Assembly: GCA_965228415.1 (NCBI GenBank)
Contig: OZ245814.1
Span: 3,410,001-3,474,000, forward strand
Direction of reading: 5' to 3'
Length of the DNA stretch: 64,000 nucleotides
Source of the DNA: Agaribacillus sp965228415
Lineage (GTDB): Bacteria > Bacteroidota > Bacteroidia > Cytophagales > Cyclobacteriaceae
Shown piece after piece: positions 55,403 to 63,548 of this stretch. Both the position numbers and the translations under genes were made by a program. A model generated the notes under the pieces. It had not been told where the DNA came from. It did not search any database and saw only the letters and a list, made by a program, of their open reading frames with translations. Numbering within the stretch: the stretch's first letter is position 1; each line of letters starts with the position of its first letter.

Positions 55403-55834
55403 ATGAAAAAGATCATTTTTGCCATAAGCTTTTTATCGCTACTTACCCTGGTAGCTCCGTCCGTTTTTGCTCAATGTGATGCTGATGAATTTGCAGAAGC
55501 TTGCATTCCTAAATTAAAGGAGGGATTCAATTTTGTAAAAAGTTACTCCATCGATGGAGAAGGTGGCAGCAAATCAAAAGTTGAATATTCATATGTGTTC
55601 GCAAAAGGAACACAATATTTTATAAATATTTGTAGTGGTGGCGCCGAAACTGACGGGATCGTAGTGAGTCTTTACGACTCCTCCAGAAAATTAGTGTCCT
55701 CAAGCGATGCTAATGGCAAGCTCTACAGCGCTATTGGTTACCCCTGTAATGCTACGGGAATCTACTACATACAATTTACCTTTAAGGGTTCGACAAACCA
55801 CTGCGGTGGAGCCGTATTGGGTTTTAAGCGATAG
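55403..55834 (+). CDS. Small secreted Cys-containing protein
   Basis: 143 residues with a standard signal peptide (ending SVFAQ, cut before CDADE). Mature part about 120 residues, beta-rich, with five or six cysteines placed to form disulfides (CDADEFAEACIP, NICSGG, YPCNATG, NHCGG). The second half (GTQYFINICSGG, IVVSLYDSSRK, GIYYIQFTFKG) resembles the bacterial pre-peptidase C-terminal (PPC) beta-sandwich pattern. Last gene of the cluster, followed by a strong terminator. Periplasmic or extracellular; role unknown. Confidence 0.75.
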   Translation: MKKIIFAISFLSLLTLVAPSVFAQCDADEFAEACIPKLKEGFNFVKSYSIDGEGGSKSKVEYSYVFAKGTQYFINICSGGAETDGIVVSLYDSSRKLVSSSDANGKLYSAIGYPCNATGIYYIQFTFKGSTNHCGGAVLGFKR

Positions 55835-55855
55835 CTAAAAAAATAAATAAGATAT

Positions 55856-55887
55856 AAGCAGTCTTTCAGCAAAAGGCTGCTTTTTTT
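55856..55887 (+). terminator. Terminator of the CheR-SiaABC-ABC cluster
   Basis: AAGCAGTCTTT / AAAGGCTGCTT, 11-bp stem with one G-U, 5-nt loop, followed by seven T. Confidence 0.85.
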
Positions 55888-55902
55888 ATTTATTTTAAGG
55901 AC

Positions 55903-56550
55903 ATGAATGAAGTCCACTTAAATTTCCAGTTTAAGGCCCGCTATCGTCAGTTGGGAACAATTAATGAAGAAACAAAACATGTCTGGTTCGTTTGCCATGG
56001 CTATGGGCAATTAGCTGAAAGTTTCATAAAAAATTTTGAGGTATTAAATGACAGCAAGCATTGTATCATCGCACCGGAAGGATTATCAAGGTTCTATTTA
56101 AATGGATTTGTAGGGCTCGTTGGTGCTACCTGGATGACTAAAGAGGATCGGTTAACAGATATTGAAAATTATATCAACTATCTCAATGCCGTATACACAG
56201 ATACCATTGGCAGCCGAAAAGATTTACACATAACCTTGCTGGGATTTTCGCAGGGAGTGGCAACTGCTTCCCGGTGGGCCAATCAGGAAGATCTCTATTT
56301 CCACCGGCTGGTGCTGTGGGCCGGCGTAATTCCGCCGGATTTGAATGTTGAACTTGCACGCCGTAAATTAAAGTCAATAGAAATCTTCATCGTATATGGT
56401 GATATGGATCCCTATATCAAACAGCAGCAACTAAATGAGCAAAACCAACATATCGAGGATCTGAGCATCAATCCTACCATCCTTGTATTTGAAGGCCTGC
56501 ATGTCATTGATCGCAAGACGTTGCTAAAAATCAGTGCGGGCTCAGACTAG
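55903..56550 (+). CDS. Alpha/beta-hydrolase (phospholipase/carboxylesterase type)
   Basis: 215 residues, cytoplasmic. Small carboxylesterase fold: FVCHGYGQLAESF near the N-terminus (oxyanion-hole region), nucleophile elbow GFSQG, Asp in YGDMDPYI, His in EGLHVIDRK. This is the PlpD/YpfH-like pattern of acyl-protein thioesterases or lysophospholipases, short form. An AAGG lies 4 nt before the ATG. Convergent with the SDR gene, only 3 bp from its end. Substrate not readable. Confidence 0.85.
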   Translation: MNEVHLNFQFKARYRQLGTINEETKHVWFVCHGYGQLAESFIKNFEVLNDSKHCIIAPEGLSRFYLNGFVGLVGATWMTKEDRLTDIENYINYLNAVYTDTIGSRKDLHITLLGFSQGVATASRWANQEDLYFHRLVLWAGVIPPDLNVELARRKLKSIEIFIVYGDMDPYIKQQQLNEQNQHIEDLSINPTILVFEGLHVIDRKTLLKISAGSD

Positions 56551-56553
56551 CCA

Positions 56554-57309
56554 TTATTCACTTCTGGCAACCGTGGTAGCTGCCGCCTGGGCGGTTGGAA
56601 AAATAGTCATATCGCTGATGTTGACATGCTGAGGTCTGCTAATTACAAATAAGACCGTCTCCGCAACATCCTCGGCCCTTAGAGGTTCCATTCCCCGGTA
56701 TACATTTTTTGCTTTTTCTTTATCGCCTTTAAACCGGACTTCCGAGAATTCCGTTTCCACTAACCCCGGGTTAACGGCTGTCACCTTTATCCCCAAACCA
56801 TTTAAATCTATCAGCATACTTTTATTAAGGGCATCTACAGCAAATTTAGAAGCACAATATACATTTCCTCCGGCATAGGCCTCTTTACCCGCAATAGAGC
56901 CAATATTGATGACATGCCCTTGTTTGCGTGCCACCATCGCGGGAATGACAGACCTGGACACGTACAAAAGCCCCTTCACATTGATATCGATCATGGCATC
57001 CCAGTCATCCATGTCACCTTGTTGAATGGGGCTTAATCCGTGAGCATTACCCGCATTATTAATGAGTACGTCAATTTGTTTCCACGAATCAGGCAGGGAT
57101 TGCAAAGTTTCTGTCACTACCTTCCTGTCTCTCACATCAAATGATAAAGTCAGTACCTCAACCTGAGATTCCAATTTTCTTTTAAGTTCATCCAATTTTT
57201 CCTGGCGGCGTCCACAAATAATCAGGTTGTAGTGATGGGATGCCAGAAGGTTGGCACAGGCTTTTCCGATGCCGCTGGTAGCACCGGTAATCAGGGCAAT
57301 TTTTGTCAT
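56554..57309 (-). CDS. SDR family oxidoreductase (YdfG-like)
   Basis: 251 residues. TGxxxGIG as TGATSGIG near residue 8, NNAGNA in the middle, catalytic YCASK. The C-terminal end FPTAQAAATTVAR is typical of the YdfG/3-hydroxy acid dehydrogenase subgroup (NADP-dependent serine or 3-hydroxy-propionate oxidation). It lies 3 bp downstream of porT on the same strand, so likely shares the menG-porT transcript. Specific substrate not proven by sequence. Confidence 0.9.
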   Translation of the reverse strand: MTKIALITGATSGIGKACANLLASHHYNLIICGRRQEKLDELKRKLESQVEVLTLSFDVRDRKVVTETLQSLPDSWKQIDVLINNAGNAHGLSPIQQGDMDDWDAMIDINVKGLLYVSRSVIPAMVARKQGHVINIGSIAGKEAYAGGNVYCASKFAVDALNKSMLIDLNGLGIKVTAVNPGLVETEFSEVRFKGDKEKAKNVYRGMEPLRAEDVAETVLFVISRPQHVNISDMTIFPTAQAAATTVARSE

Positions 57310-57312
57310 AAT

Positions 57313-58059
57313 TTAGTCTCCGAATTGTAAATACAAAGTAACCGAGTTTAGCGTAAGTCTTTGGACACCTTCTGTGTTGGCGATGTCATTGGCACTCAAC
57401 ATATTGTTAATACCTCGGGAAAATCTTATTTCCGGCGAAAATCTAAACAATGGGTAGTACAAATCCAAACCAAAACCAAATTCAATTGACAAAGACTGAT
57501 CTTCCACGATTATTCTGTCCACCAGCTCTTCCTCGTTTTTGCTGCCTGAAACTCGTATAGCCGGCGTGACACCTCCTATCAGGTACATTCTGGTGTTACC
57601 TCTCCTGGCCGATTTGTATTTTAATAGCAAGGGAATCTCAACCCTGCTCAGGTCGGTGTTGGCGGCAAACGTTTCACGGGTAGGGTCTGTATATACAATT
57701 TCTATCGTGTTCTGATAAAACCCCACTTTGGGAGTAATTCTGAAGTCGAGATATTGTGCGAGTTTAAAATTGGCAATTAAGCCCAGGGAAAACCCAAACT
57801 TGTTAACAGGGTTAATAGATTGTACGCTATCAAAAGCTGGGGTGACAAAAACGTCATCATACTTCAATTTAAAATTGGAATTAAAAACCCCAATGGAAAA
57901 TCCGTATTTGATCTTTTTATTATCGGAATTGGGTAAGTTGACTTCTCCTTCCAACTGCCCATAAACAGCATTGCCGGATATTGCAACAATGACAACAACC
58001 GCAATAACTACTTTTTGCCAACATAAATTGAACTTATCCCGAAGGTCAAAGGTCTGCAT
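57313..58059 (-). CDS. porT: PorT-like type IX secretion outer-membrane barrel protein
   Basis: 248 residues: signal peptide (VVIAVVVIVAISGNAVYGQ), then a predicted eight-strand barrel with alternating hydrophobic strands (YGFSIGVFNSNFKLKY, FGFSLGLIANFKL, VTLYLQF at the end). Family resemblance and its position directly after menG, where porT/sprT commonly sits in Bacteroidota, support PorT, a protein needed for T9SS and gliding. Its ATG at 58059 lies 52 bp inside menG in another frame; this ATG is needed to include the full signal peptide. Other T9SS core genes are absent from the window. Confidence 0.78.
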   Translation of the reverse strand: MQTFDLRDKFNLCWQKVVIAVVVIVAISGNAVYGQLEGEVNLPNSDNKKIKYGFSIGVFNSNFKLKYDDVFVTPAFDSVQSINPVNKFGFSLGLIANFKLAQYLDFRITPKVGFYQNTIEIVYTDPTRETFAANTDLSRVEIPLLLKYKSARRGNTRMYLIGGVTPAIRVSGSKNEEELVDRIIVEDQSLSIEFGFGLDLYYPLFRFSPEIRFSRGINNMLSANDIANTEGVQRLTLNSVTLYLQFGD

Positions 58060-58730
58060 ATTGTATTTTTAAAACCTGCTTTATTGAATATTTCCAAAAA
58101 TTTATCCCCATAGGGAAATGCCTGAACTGATTCCGGAAGATAAGAGTAGGCCGCATTGTCTTTTGAAATAATCTTACCGATCAAAGGCAAAATATACTTG
58201 AAGTAAAAATTATATAACTGCCTGAAGGGAAACACGGTGGGTTTTGAAAATTCTACTATAACGGTAGTACCTCCAGGTTTTAGAACCCTATACATGTCCT
58301 CCAATCCTTTTTCCAGATTCTCGAAGTTCCTCACACCAAATGAAACGATAATAGCATCAAACTTATTATCAGAAAACAAAAGCTTTTCAGAATCGCCAAG
58401 TTGTAATTCAATTTTATCGGTCAATCCCATTTTTGCCATTTTCCGCCTCCCTACTGCCAACATACCTTCGGAAATATCTACCCCAATGACTTTTTCAGGG
58501 TTTAAGGCTAACGCTTCTATAGCGAAATCCCCGGTCCCGGTAGCTATATCCAATATTAATTTGGGCTGTTCCGGCTTTAGCATCTTGATAGCCTTTTTTC
58601 TCCAGATAATATCGACGCCAAAGCTAAGTACATGATTAAGCAAGTCGTAACGCCTGCTGATATTATCAAACATCTTGGCAACTTGCTCTTTTTTTCCAAG
58701 TTGCTCTTCTTTATAGGGTAAAACCGCCAT
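58008..58730 (-). CDS. menG: Demethylmenaquinone methyltransferase
   Basis: 240 residues, SAM-dependent C-methylation in menaquinone synthesis (UbiE/MenG family). N-terminal VAKMFDNISRRYDLLNHVL, SAM motif LDIATGTGDFAIEA, and IVSFGVRNFENLEKGL with VEFSKP are diagnostic. Menaquinone is the expected quinone of Bacteroidota, so menG is preferred over ubiE. Overlaps porT by 52 bp. A perfect 23-bp palindrome lies 11 bp upstream of the start codon, over the likely promoter region. Confidence 0.95.
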   Translation of the reverse strand: MAVLPYKEEQLGKKEQVAKMFDNISRRYDLLNHVLSFGVDIIWRKKAIKMLKPEQPKLILDIATGTGDFAIEALALNPEKVIGVDISEGMLAVGRRKMAKMGLTDKIELQLGDSEKLLFSDNKFDAIIVSFGVRNFENLEKGLEDMYRVLKPGGTTVIVEFSKPTVFPFRQLYNFYFKYILPLIGKIISKDNAAYSYLPESVQAFPYGDKFLEIFNKAGFKNTICRPLTFGISSIYVGKK

Positions 58731-58740
58731 AGGCTTAAAG

Positions 58741-58763
58741 TATTTTTACGGACCGTAAAAATA
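58741..58763. promoter_or_regulatory. Perfect 23-bp palindrome before menG
   Basis: TATTTTTACGG-A-CCGTAAAAATA, 11-bp arms around one base, 11-33 bp upstream of the menG start. It overlaps a -7-like TATTTTTA on the minus strand. Candidate operator, or a 5' hairpin if transcribed. Confidence 0.5.
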
Positions 58764-58813
58764 GCAACAATTAAATAAGGAATTATAAAATCATCCTTTA
58801 TTTAATACAATAA

Positions 58814-58846
58814 TAAAAAAGGCTGATCTTTCTTATGAAGCAGCCT
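58814..58846 (-). terminator. Terminator of the second PorE-like gene
   Basis: On the minus strand AGGCTG...CAGCCT (58841-58846 with 58820-58825) enclosing a smaller TTC/GAA helix, followed by TTTTTT (plus-strand A run 58815-58820), about 40 bp after the stop of the gene at 58886. Confidence 0.7.
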
Positions 58847-58885
58847 CCTTTGATTTATTTTAAAATGCGCTTAAAATGCCGTCGG

Positions 58886-60946
58886 TTATTTTTTGCTGGT
58901 GACACTAAACTCTACCCGTCTGTTTAACTCTCTTCCCTCCGATTCGTCATCATTACTGGCCAAAGGCCTGGTTTTTCCAAAACCCTTCGCCTCCAGCCGG
59001 CGTGGATCAATACCTTTTTTCTTAAGCCACTTGACCACCGCCTCGGCACGACGTTGAGACAGGTCTTTATTGTAGACAATAGTACCGATCCTGTCCGTAT
59101 GACCTGCTATCAACACCTTAACACCAGGATTGGAGGATAATAACTTTTCAAGCTTATTTAGCTCAACATAAGACTGCTGGGTAAAGCTGTCTTTGTCAAA
59201 GTCGAAATATATATTTCTCAGAACCGAGCTTACGCCGACAGATAGCGGATTCAGTTCAATTTTTCTTTTAATTTCCCTCGCCTTTTCGGTGGCTCCAGGT
59301 ATGGTGATCTTGTAAGATTTAAACAAGTACCCATCCATTTCAGCGGTCAACATGAAATCTTTGGGTTCGGGAGATGTCACCGTGAAAATAAAGTGATTGT
59401 CACCATCTATTCTAACAGGGATAATTATATTATCTCCAACACCCGTGAGACTTACTTTTGCATTTAAAGTTTCAGCCGTATTGTCATCCTCGACCCTTAC
59501 CAGCAAAGTCACAGGCTGCAACACAGGTTTTTCTTCGACCTGCTTTACTTCCTGTTCTTTTGGTTGATCCGGCTCTTCCTCCACATCGGCTTCCTTGCTG
59601 GCCAAAAGCTCGTCATCATCTACCAAATCAGGGATGGTAACCTCATAAATATCATTATAACCATATCCATCTTCCCTGACAGAGGCATAGTATCCTCTTT
59701 TTCCATCCTTGGTAGATACAAAAAACACATCATTATCAGGTGTATTGATGGGATAACCCAAATTCACCGGCTCAGACCACTCCTGCCCCACACTATCGTA
59801 TTCGGACTTAAATATGTCGTAGCCTCCCATTCCTTTTCTTCCCTTGGTACTGAAATAAAGCGTTTTACCATCATAATGTATAAAGGGTGAATCATCGTCA
59901 TATTCGGTATTTATCACGGCGCCTACATTTTTGGCCCTGCTCCACTTTCCGTTTTTTTCCTTGACACTATAATATATATCAAGCCCGCCCAATCCTCCTG
60001 GCCTGTCGCTTGAAAAGAAAAGTGTCTGACCATCAGGAGATTCGGAAATTGAATTTTCCGAAAAACTGGAGTTAATGTTTTCACTGAGCGGTTCAGACTC
60101 GGAGTAAGTGCCATCTTCGTTCAATTTACTTATGTATATATCCCCACCGTTCTCACTCCTATATATATATAATTGGCTACCATCAGCATTTAGAGACAAG
60201 CTGGATTCATGGTACAATGTATTAATCTGCTCTCCTAAATTTTGCGCTTTCCCCCACTTACCGTTTTCTTTTTTAGATATGTAAATATCTTCATAAGAAA
60301 AGTTATCGTCTGCCACATCTTCGTTGACATTACCCTCTTTTCTTCTAGACGTAAAAATCAGAATATTTTCATCGGAATTTAATACAGGTCCGTAATCCAT
60401 TAAGTCGGAATTAATTTTTTTCCCAATATTTACAATGGAAAAGTTGGCTGGGTTGGCGGTGAATTCTTTACCGTTTTCGCACTCGTAGATATTTCTTTCT
60501 ACTTCGCTCAAAGGAACAACATCTTTGCCCCGGTAATTCTTTTCTTTCTTAATCTTCTCTTTATATTTATTATAATATTCAAGGGCTTTGTCAAATTCCA
60601 TACCGTATTGGTATCCCTTGCCCACATAATAAAGTAAGTCAAATCTATATTCAGGGTCTATTTCATAGGCACGTAGAAAGTACTTTGCTGACCTGTCCCT
60701 GTTGATGGACTCAATATAAGTCTTTCCGGCCATATAATTTGCTTTGATATTATCCGGGTCCATGTTCGCCGCCATCACGTATTGTTCATTGGCGATCACC
60801 ACCGCCTTCTGTTCAAAATAAATCTCATCGGCGATTTCAACGACTTGTTTAGCCAATTCCTTATCCCCATCCTGGGCCATCAGCCCAAAGTGGAATCCCA
60901 ATACAAAAGCAAATGCAAAAAATTGTTTTAAATTTTTTTTTGCCAT
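58886..60946 (-). CDS. Second PorE-like TPR/PD40/OmpA protein
   Basis: 686 residues with a signal peptide (1-24). TPR-like helices (30-165; MAGKTYIESINRDRSAKYFL, YYNKYKEKI), PD40 propeller (about 180-440; DGQTLFFSSDRPGGLGGLDI and related), a Glu-rich linker (about 455-487), CRD-like beta sandwich (490-560), OmpA domain (about 575-684; IYFDFDKDSFTQQ, GHTDRIGTIVYN, RELNRRVEF). Same order as the 8853 protein and as PorE. Monocistronic, with a terminator. Which of the two, if either, is the T9SS PorE cannot be told here. Confidence 0.85.
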   Translation of the reverse strand: MAKKNLKQFFAFAFVLGFHFGLMAQDGDKELAKQVVEIADEIYFEQKAVVIANEQYVMAANMDPDNIKANYMAGKTYIESINRDRSAKYFLRAYEIDPEYRFDLLYYVGKGYQYGMEFDKALEYYNKYKEKIKKEKNYRGKDVVPLSEVERNIYECENGKEFTANPANFSIVNIGKKINSDLMDYGPVLNSDENILIFTSRRKEGNVNEDVADDNFSYEDIYISKKENGKWGKAQNLGEQINTLYHESSLSLNADGSQLYIYRSENGGDIYISKLNEDGTYSESEPLSENINSSFSENSISESPDGQTLFFSSDRPGGLGGLDIYYSVKEKNGKWSRAKNVGAVINTEYDDDSPFIHYDGKTLYFSTKGRKGMGGYDIFKSEYDSVGQEWSEPVNLGYPINTPDNDVFFVSTKDGKRGYYASVREDGYGYNDIYEVTIPDLVDDDELLASKEADVEEEPDQPKEQEVKQVEEKPVLQPVTLLVRVEDDNTAETLNAKVSLTGVGDNIIIPVRIDGDNHFIFTVTSPEPKDFMLTAEMDGYLFKSYKITIPGATEKAREIKRKIELNPLSVGVSSVLRNIYFDFDKDSFTQQSYVELNKLEKLLSSNPGVKVLIAGHTDRIGTIVYNKDLSQRRAEAVVKWLKKKGIDPRRLEAKGFGKTRPLASNDDESEGRELNRRVEFSVTSKK

Positions 60947-61277
60947 TACTGATTATTATTTAATTCTCCTAAATTGCAACTTAGTGGTTACGTATACACC
61001 AATTCAGGTTAAGGTCATGTATTGTGAGCGATTGTTATATTAATATGGTGGCTTCACGTCACCAACTAAAAACAATTAAATCAATTATTCACCCTTAAAA
61101 ACCCGAGTCTTAATTACTCAAAGAGTATATGACTGTCACATCTAAAATTTTAACTAATGCTAATTTAGAATTTATGTTAGTGAATAAATGTGCTAATTTT
61201 GATCACATATTACACTACTATTATTAATCATATTTTTTGCATTTTTTATACTTTACACCACTGTTAGCATTTCTGGT
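60947..61277. other. 331-bp AT-rich intergenic region
   Basis: Divergent promoter region between the PorE-like gene and engB. Apart from AT-rich tracts and a weak inverted repeat near 61050 (GGTG/CACC) nothing is supported; no consensus promoter with correct spacing was found. Confidence 0.5.
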
Positions 61278-61883
61278 ATGAAAATTAAAGAAGCGGTATT
61301 TATCTGCAGCAATACAGATTATAAAAGGTGTCCCAGGAGCGATAAACCGGAATATGCTTTTATCGGAAGGTCAAATGTGGGGAAATCTTCCTTGATCAAC
61401 ATGCTGGTCGGCAATAAAAAATTGGCAAAAATTTCATCCAAGCCGGGCAAAACCCAACTGATCAACCACTTCCTGATTGACAATTTATGGTACCTGGTTG
61501 ACTTACCGGGTTACGGGTGGGCTAAAGTAAGCAAGACCGAACGGGTAAAATGGGAAAAAATGGTCCGGGATTATTTACGGCGAAGAGAGAATTTACAATG
61601 TGTTTTTGTACTAATCGACACAAGGATCGACCCACAGGCCATCGACATAAATTTCATTAACTGGCTGGGCGGGGAAGGTATTCCACTGGTATTGGTTTTT
61701 ACTAAAATTGACAAAGTCAAAACTAATAAAGTACAACAATCTGTAAGCAAGTTTAAAAAGCAATTATTAACGTACTGGGAGGAAATGCCTGAATATTTTT
61801 TAAGCTCTGCTGTCAATAAGGCTGGACAAAATGAAATTCTTGGCTTTATCGCCAATATTAACGATAATTATACAACGAACTAA
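61278..61883 (+). CDS. engB: Ribosome biogenesis GTPase YihA/YsxC/EngB
   Basis: 201 residues, circularly normal TRAFAC GTPase needed for 50S assembly in characterised species. G1 GRSNVGKSS, G2 region SSKPGKTQ, G3 DLPGYGWAK, G4 TKIDK, G5 SSAVNK are all intact. The N-terminal ICSNTDYKRCPRSDKPEYAF is the family lead-in. The DUF5606 gene follows after 22 bp, probably co-transcribed. Confidence 0.95.
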   Translation: MKIKEAVFICSNTDYKRCPRSDKPEYAFIGRSNVGKSSLINMLVGNKKLAKISSKPGKTQLINHFLIDNLWYLVDLPGYGWAKVSKTERVKWEKMVRDYLRRRENLQCVFVLIDTRIDPQAIDINFINWLGGEGIPLVLVFTKIDKVKTNKVQQSVSKFKKQLLTYWEEMPEYFLSSAVNKAGQNEILGFIANINDNYTTN

Positions 61884-61904
61884 AAATATTTGATTAAAAC
61901 ACAT

Positions 61905-62318
61905 ATGGACTTAAATGAAATTGCTGCCGTATCGGGCAAGGGCGGGTTGTACAAGATCTTAAAGCCAACAAGAACCGGCGTAATCCTGGAATCTTTGGAC
62001 GACAAGAAAGCCAAATTGGTAGCAGGCACCCATCATCGGGTTTCGGTGCTGGATGAAATATCCATTTATACCACTACTGAGGAGGGGTCCACCCCTCTGA
62101 AAGATATTTTTCAAAAGATCAACGAGGAATTTGAGGGAGACCCGGGCCTGGAAAGCAATGCATCACCCGAGGAGTTAAAGTCTTTTATCCGCCATATCCT
62201 ACCCGAATATGATGAGGAAAGAGTGTATGTTTCCGATATTAAGAAGCTGGTGTCCTGGTATAAAATATTGTATAAGTATGCGCCCGACCTGCTGACGGAA
62301 AGCAAAAAGGATAGTTAG
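61905..62318 (+). CDS. DUF5606 protein
   Basis: 137 residues from ATG 61905 (an upstream codon 15 bp earlier would add five residues before the conserved LNEIAAVSGKGGLYKILKP). Bacteroidota-specific DUF5606: N-terminal beta domain with VILESLDDKKAKLVAG, then a helical C-terminus with EELKSFIRHILPEYDEERVY and a Lys/Tyr-rich helix. Cytoplasmic, function unknown; often beside engB or other translation genes, as here. Confidence 0.85.
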   Translation: MDLNEIAAVSGKGGLYKILKPTRTGVILESLDDKKAKLVAGTHHRVSVLDEISIYTTTEEGSTPLKDIFQKINEEFEGDPGLESNASPEELKSFIRHILPEYDEERVYVSDIKKLVSWYKILYKYAPDLLTESKKDS

Positions 62319-62397
62319 TACCGGCCGGTTTTGGCAGCTGTATTTAAAAGTAATTTTCTTGCCGACCAATAACCAGGTTATAAGTCAGCAGGTATAA

Positions 62398-63393
62398 TTA
62401 ACTATTCTGATTGAAAAATACTGCTTTGTTTACCATATTCTCGGAGCCGACAAAAAACGGTACACGTTGATGCATGGAAGTAGGTTGAATTTCCAGGATT
62501 CTCTTTTTGCCATCCATGGCTTTTCCGCCCGCTTGTTCTACTATAAACGCCAAAGCATTGCACTCGTAAAGCAGCCGTAATTTTCCGTTGGGATTCTTAT
62601 TGGTGGCAGGATAGATATAAATTCCTCCCTTCAGCAGATTTCTATGAAAATCGGCGACCAATGAACCAATGTAACGGCCCGAGTAATTATTTTCACGGCA
62701 GTAGCTGATATATTTTTTGACCCCATCATCAAAACTAAGGCTTGAGCCCTCATTAATAGAGTAAATACTGCCATTTTCAGGAATGGTCATATTTTGGTGC
62801 GACAGTAAGTATTCCCCCAACGACGGATCGTACGTAAACCCGTTGACACCATGGCCCGTAGTGTAAACCAACATGGTGGAAGACCCATAGAGGATATAAC
62901 CGGCGGCCACCTGCTCAATGCCTTTTTGTAAATAGTCTTTCTCCTCCACTGCACTGCCGATCGGAGAGATCCTCCTGTAAATAGAAAAAATGGTGCCCAC
63001 CGAAACATTAACATCTATATTTGACGAACCGTCAAGCGGATCTATAGCTACGATGTATTTTTTGTGATTATCAATCTCTATCACTTCATCGTCTTCCTCG
63101 GATATAATAGCGCAGACTTCCTGTCCTTTGGTAAAAGCTCGTACGAACCGAATATTGGCTAACACGTCTAATTTTTGCTGATCTTCTCCCTGCACATTCT
63201 GCGTGCCAATTGATCCGATAATATTTATCAGGCCGGCTTTGTTCATCTCCCGGTTAACTACTTTCCCAGCCAGGGCAATATCCCGCAACAATTGTGAAAG
63301 CTCTCCCGAGGCATACTGAAAATCGTCTTGCTTTATTTTAATGAATCTGTCGAGCGCCGTCCCCATAGGTAAGGCAATCCTGGAATCTTCCAT
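62398..63393 (-). CDS. fbp: Class 1 fructose-1,6-bisphosphatase
   Basis: 331-residue gluconeogenic phosphatase giving fructose 6-phosphate. Metal and catalytic motif AIDPLDGSSNIDVNVSVGTIF with the preceding Glu-rich EEDDEVIEI, YIGSLVADFHRNLLKGGIY, and the C-terminal LLYECNALAFIVEQAGGKA are diagnostic of class 1 (FBPase I), not GlpX. Full length. Single gene, divergent from an aspartate kinase. Confidence 0.96.
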   Translation of the reverse strand: MEDSRIALPMGTALDRFIKIKQDDFQYASGELSQLLRDIALAGKVVNREMNKAGLINIIGSIGTQNVQGEDQQKLDVLANIRFVRAFTKGQEVCAIISEEDDEVIEIDNHKKYIVAIDPLDGSSNIDVNVSVGTIFSIYRRISPIGSAVEEKDYLQKGIEQVAAGYILYGSSTMLVYTTGHGVNGFTYDPSLGEYLLSHQNMTIPENGSIYSINEGSSLSFDDGVKKYISYCRENNYSGRYIGSLVADFHRNLLKGGIYIYPATNKNPNGKLRLLYECNALAFIVEQAGGKAMDGKKRILEIQPTSMHQRVPFFVGSENMVNKAVFFNQNS

Positions 63394-63548
63394 GAAAACT
63401 TTTGAACTTTTTATTAATTCTATACTTATTTGCCAAAAGTAGCATTTAAAACGTTTGTTGAAAATGAATTTATCAGGAAATTTACATTTAATAAGAAAAA
63501 GTTGTAAACTTCCGGCATTGATAAATTAATGATTAATTTGATAAATTG

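Noticed and set aside
44326..55834. Anti-phage defence island
   Set aside because: TerB-like and ABC parts prompted the thought, but no nuclease, reverse transcriptase, toxin or mobile-element context is seen.
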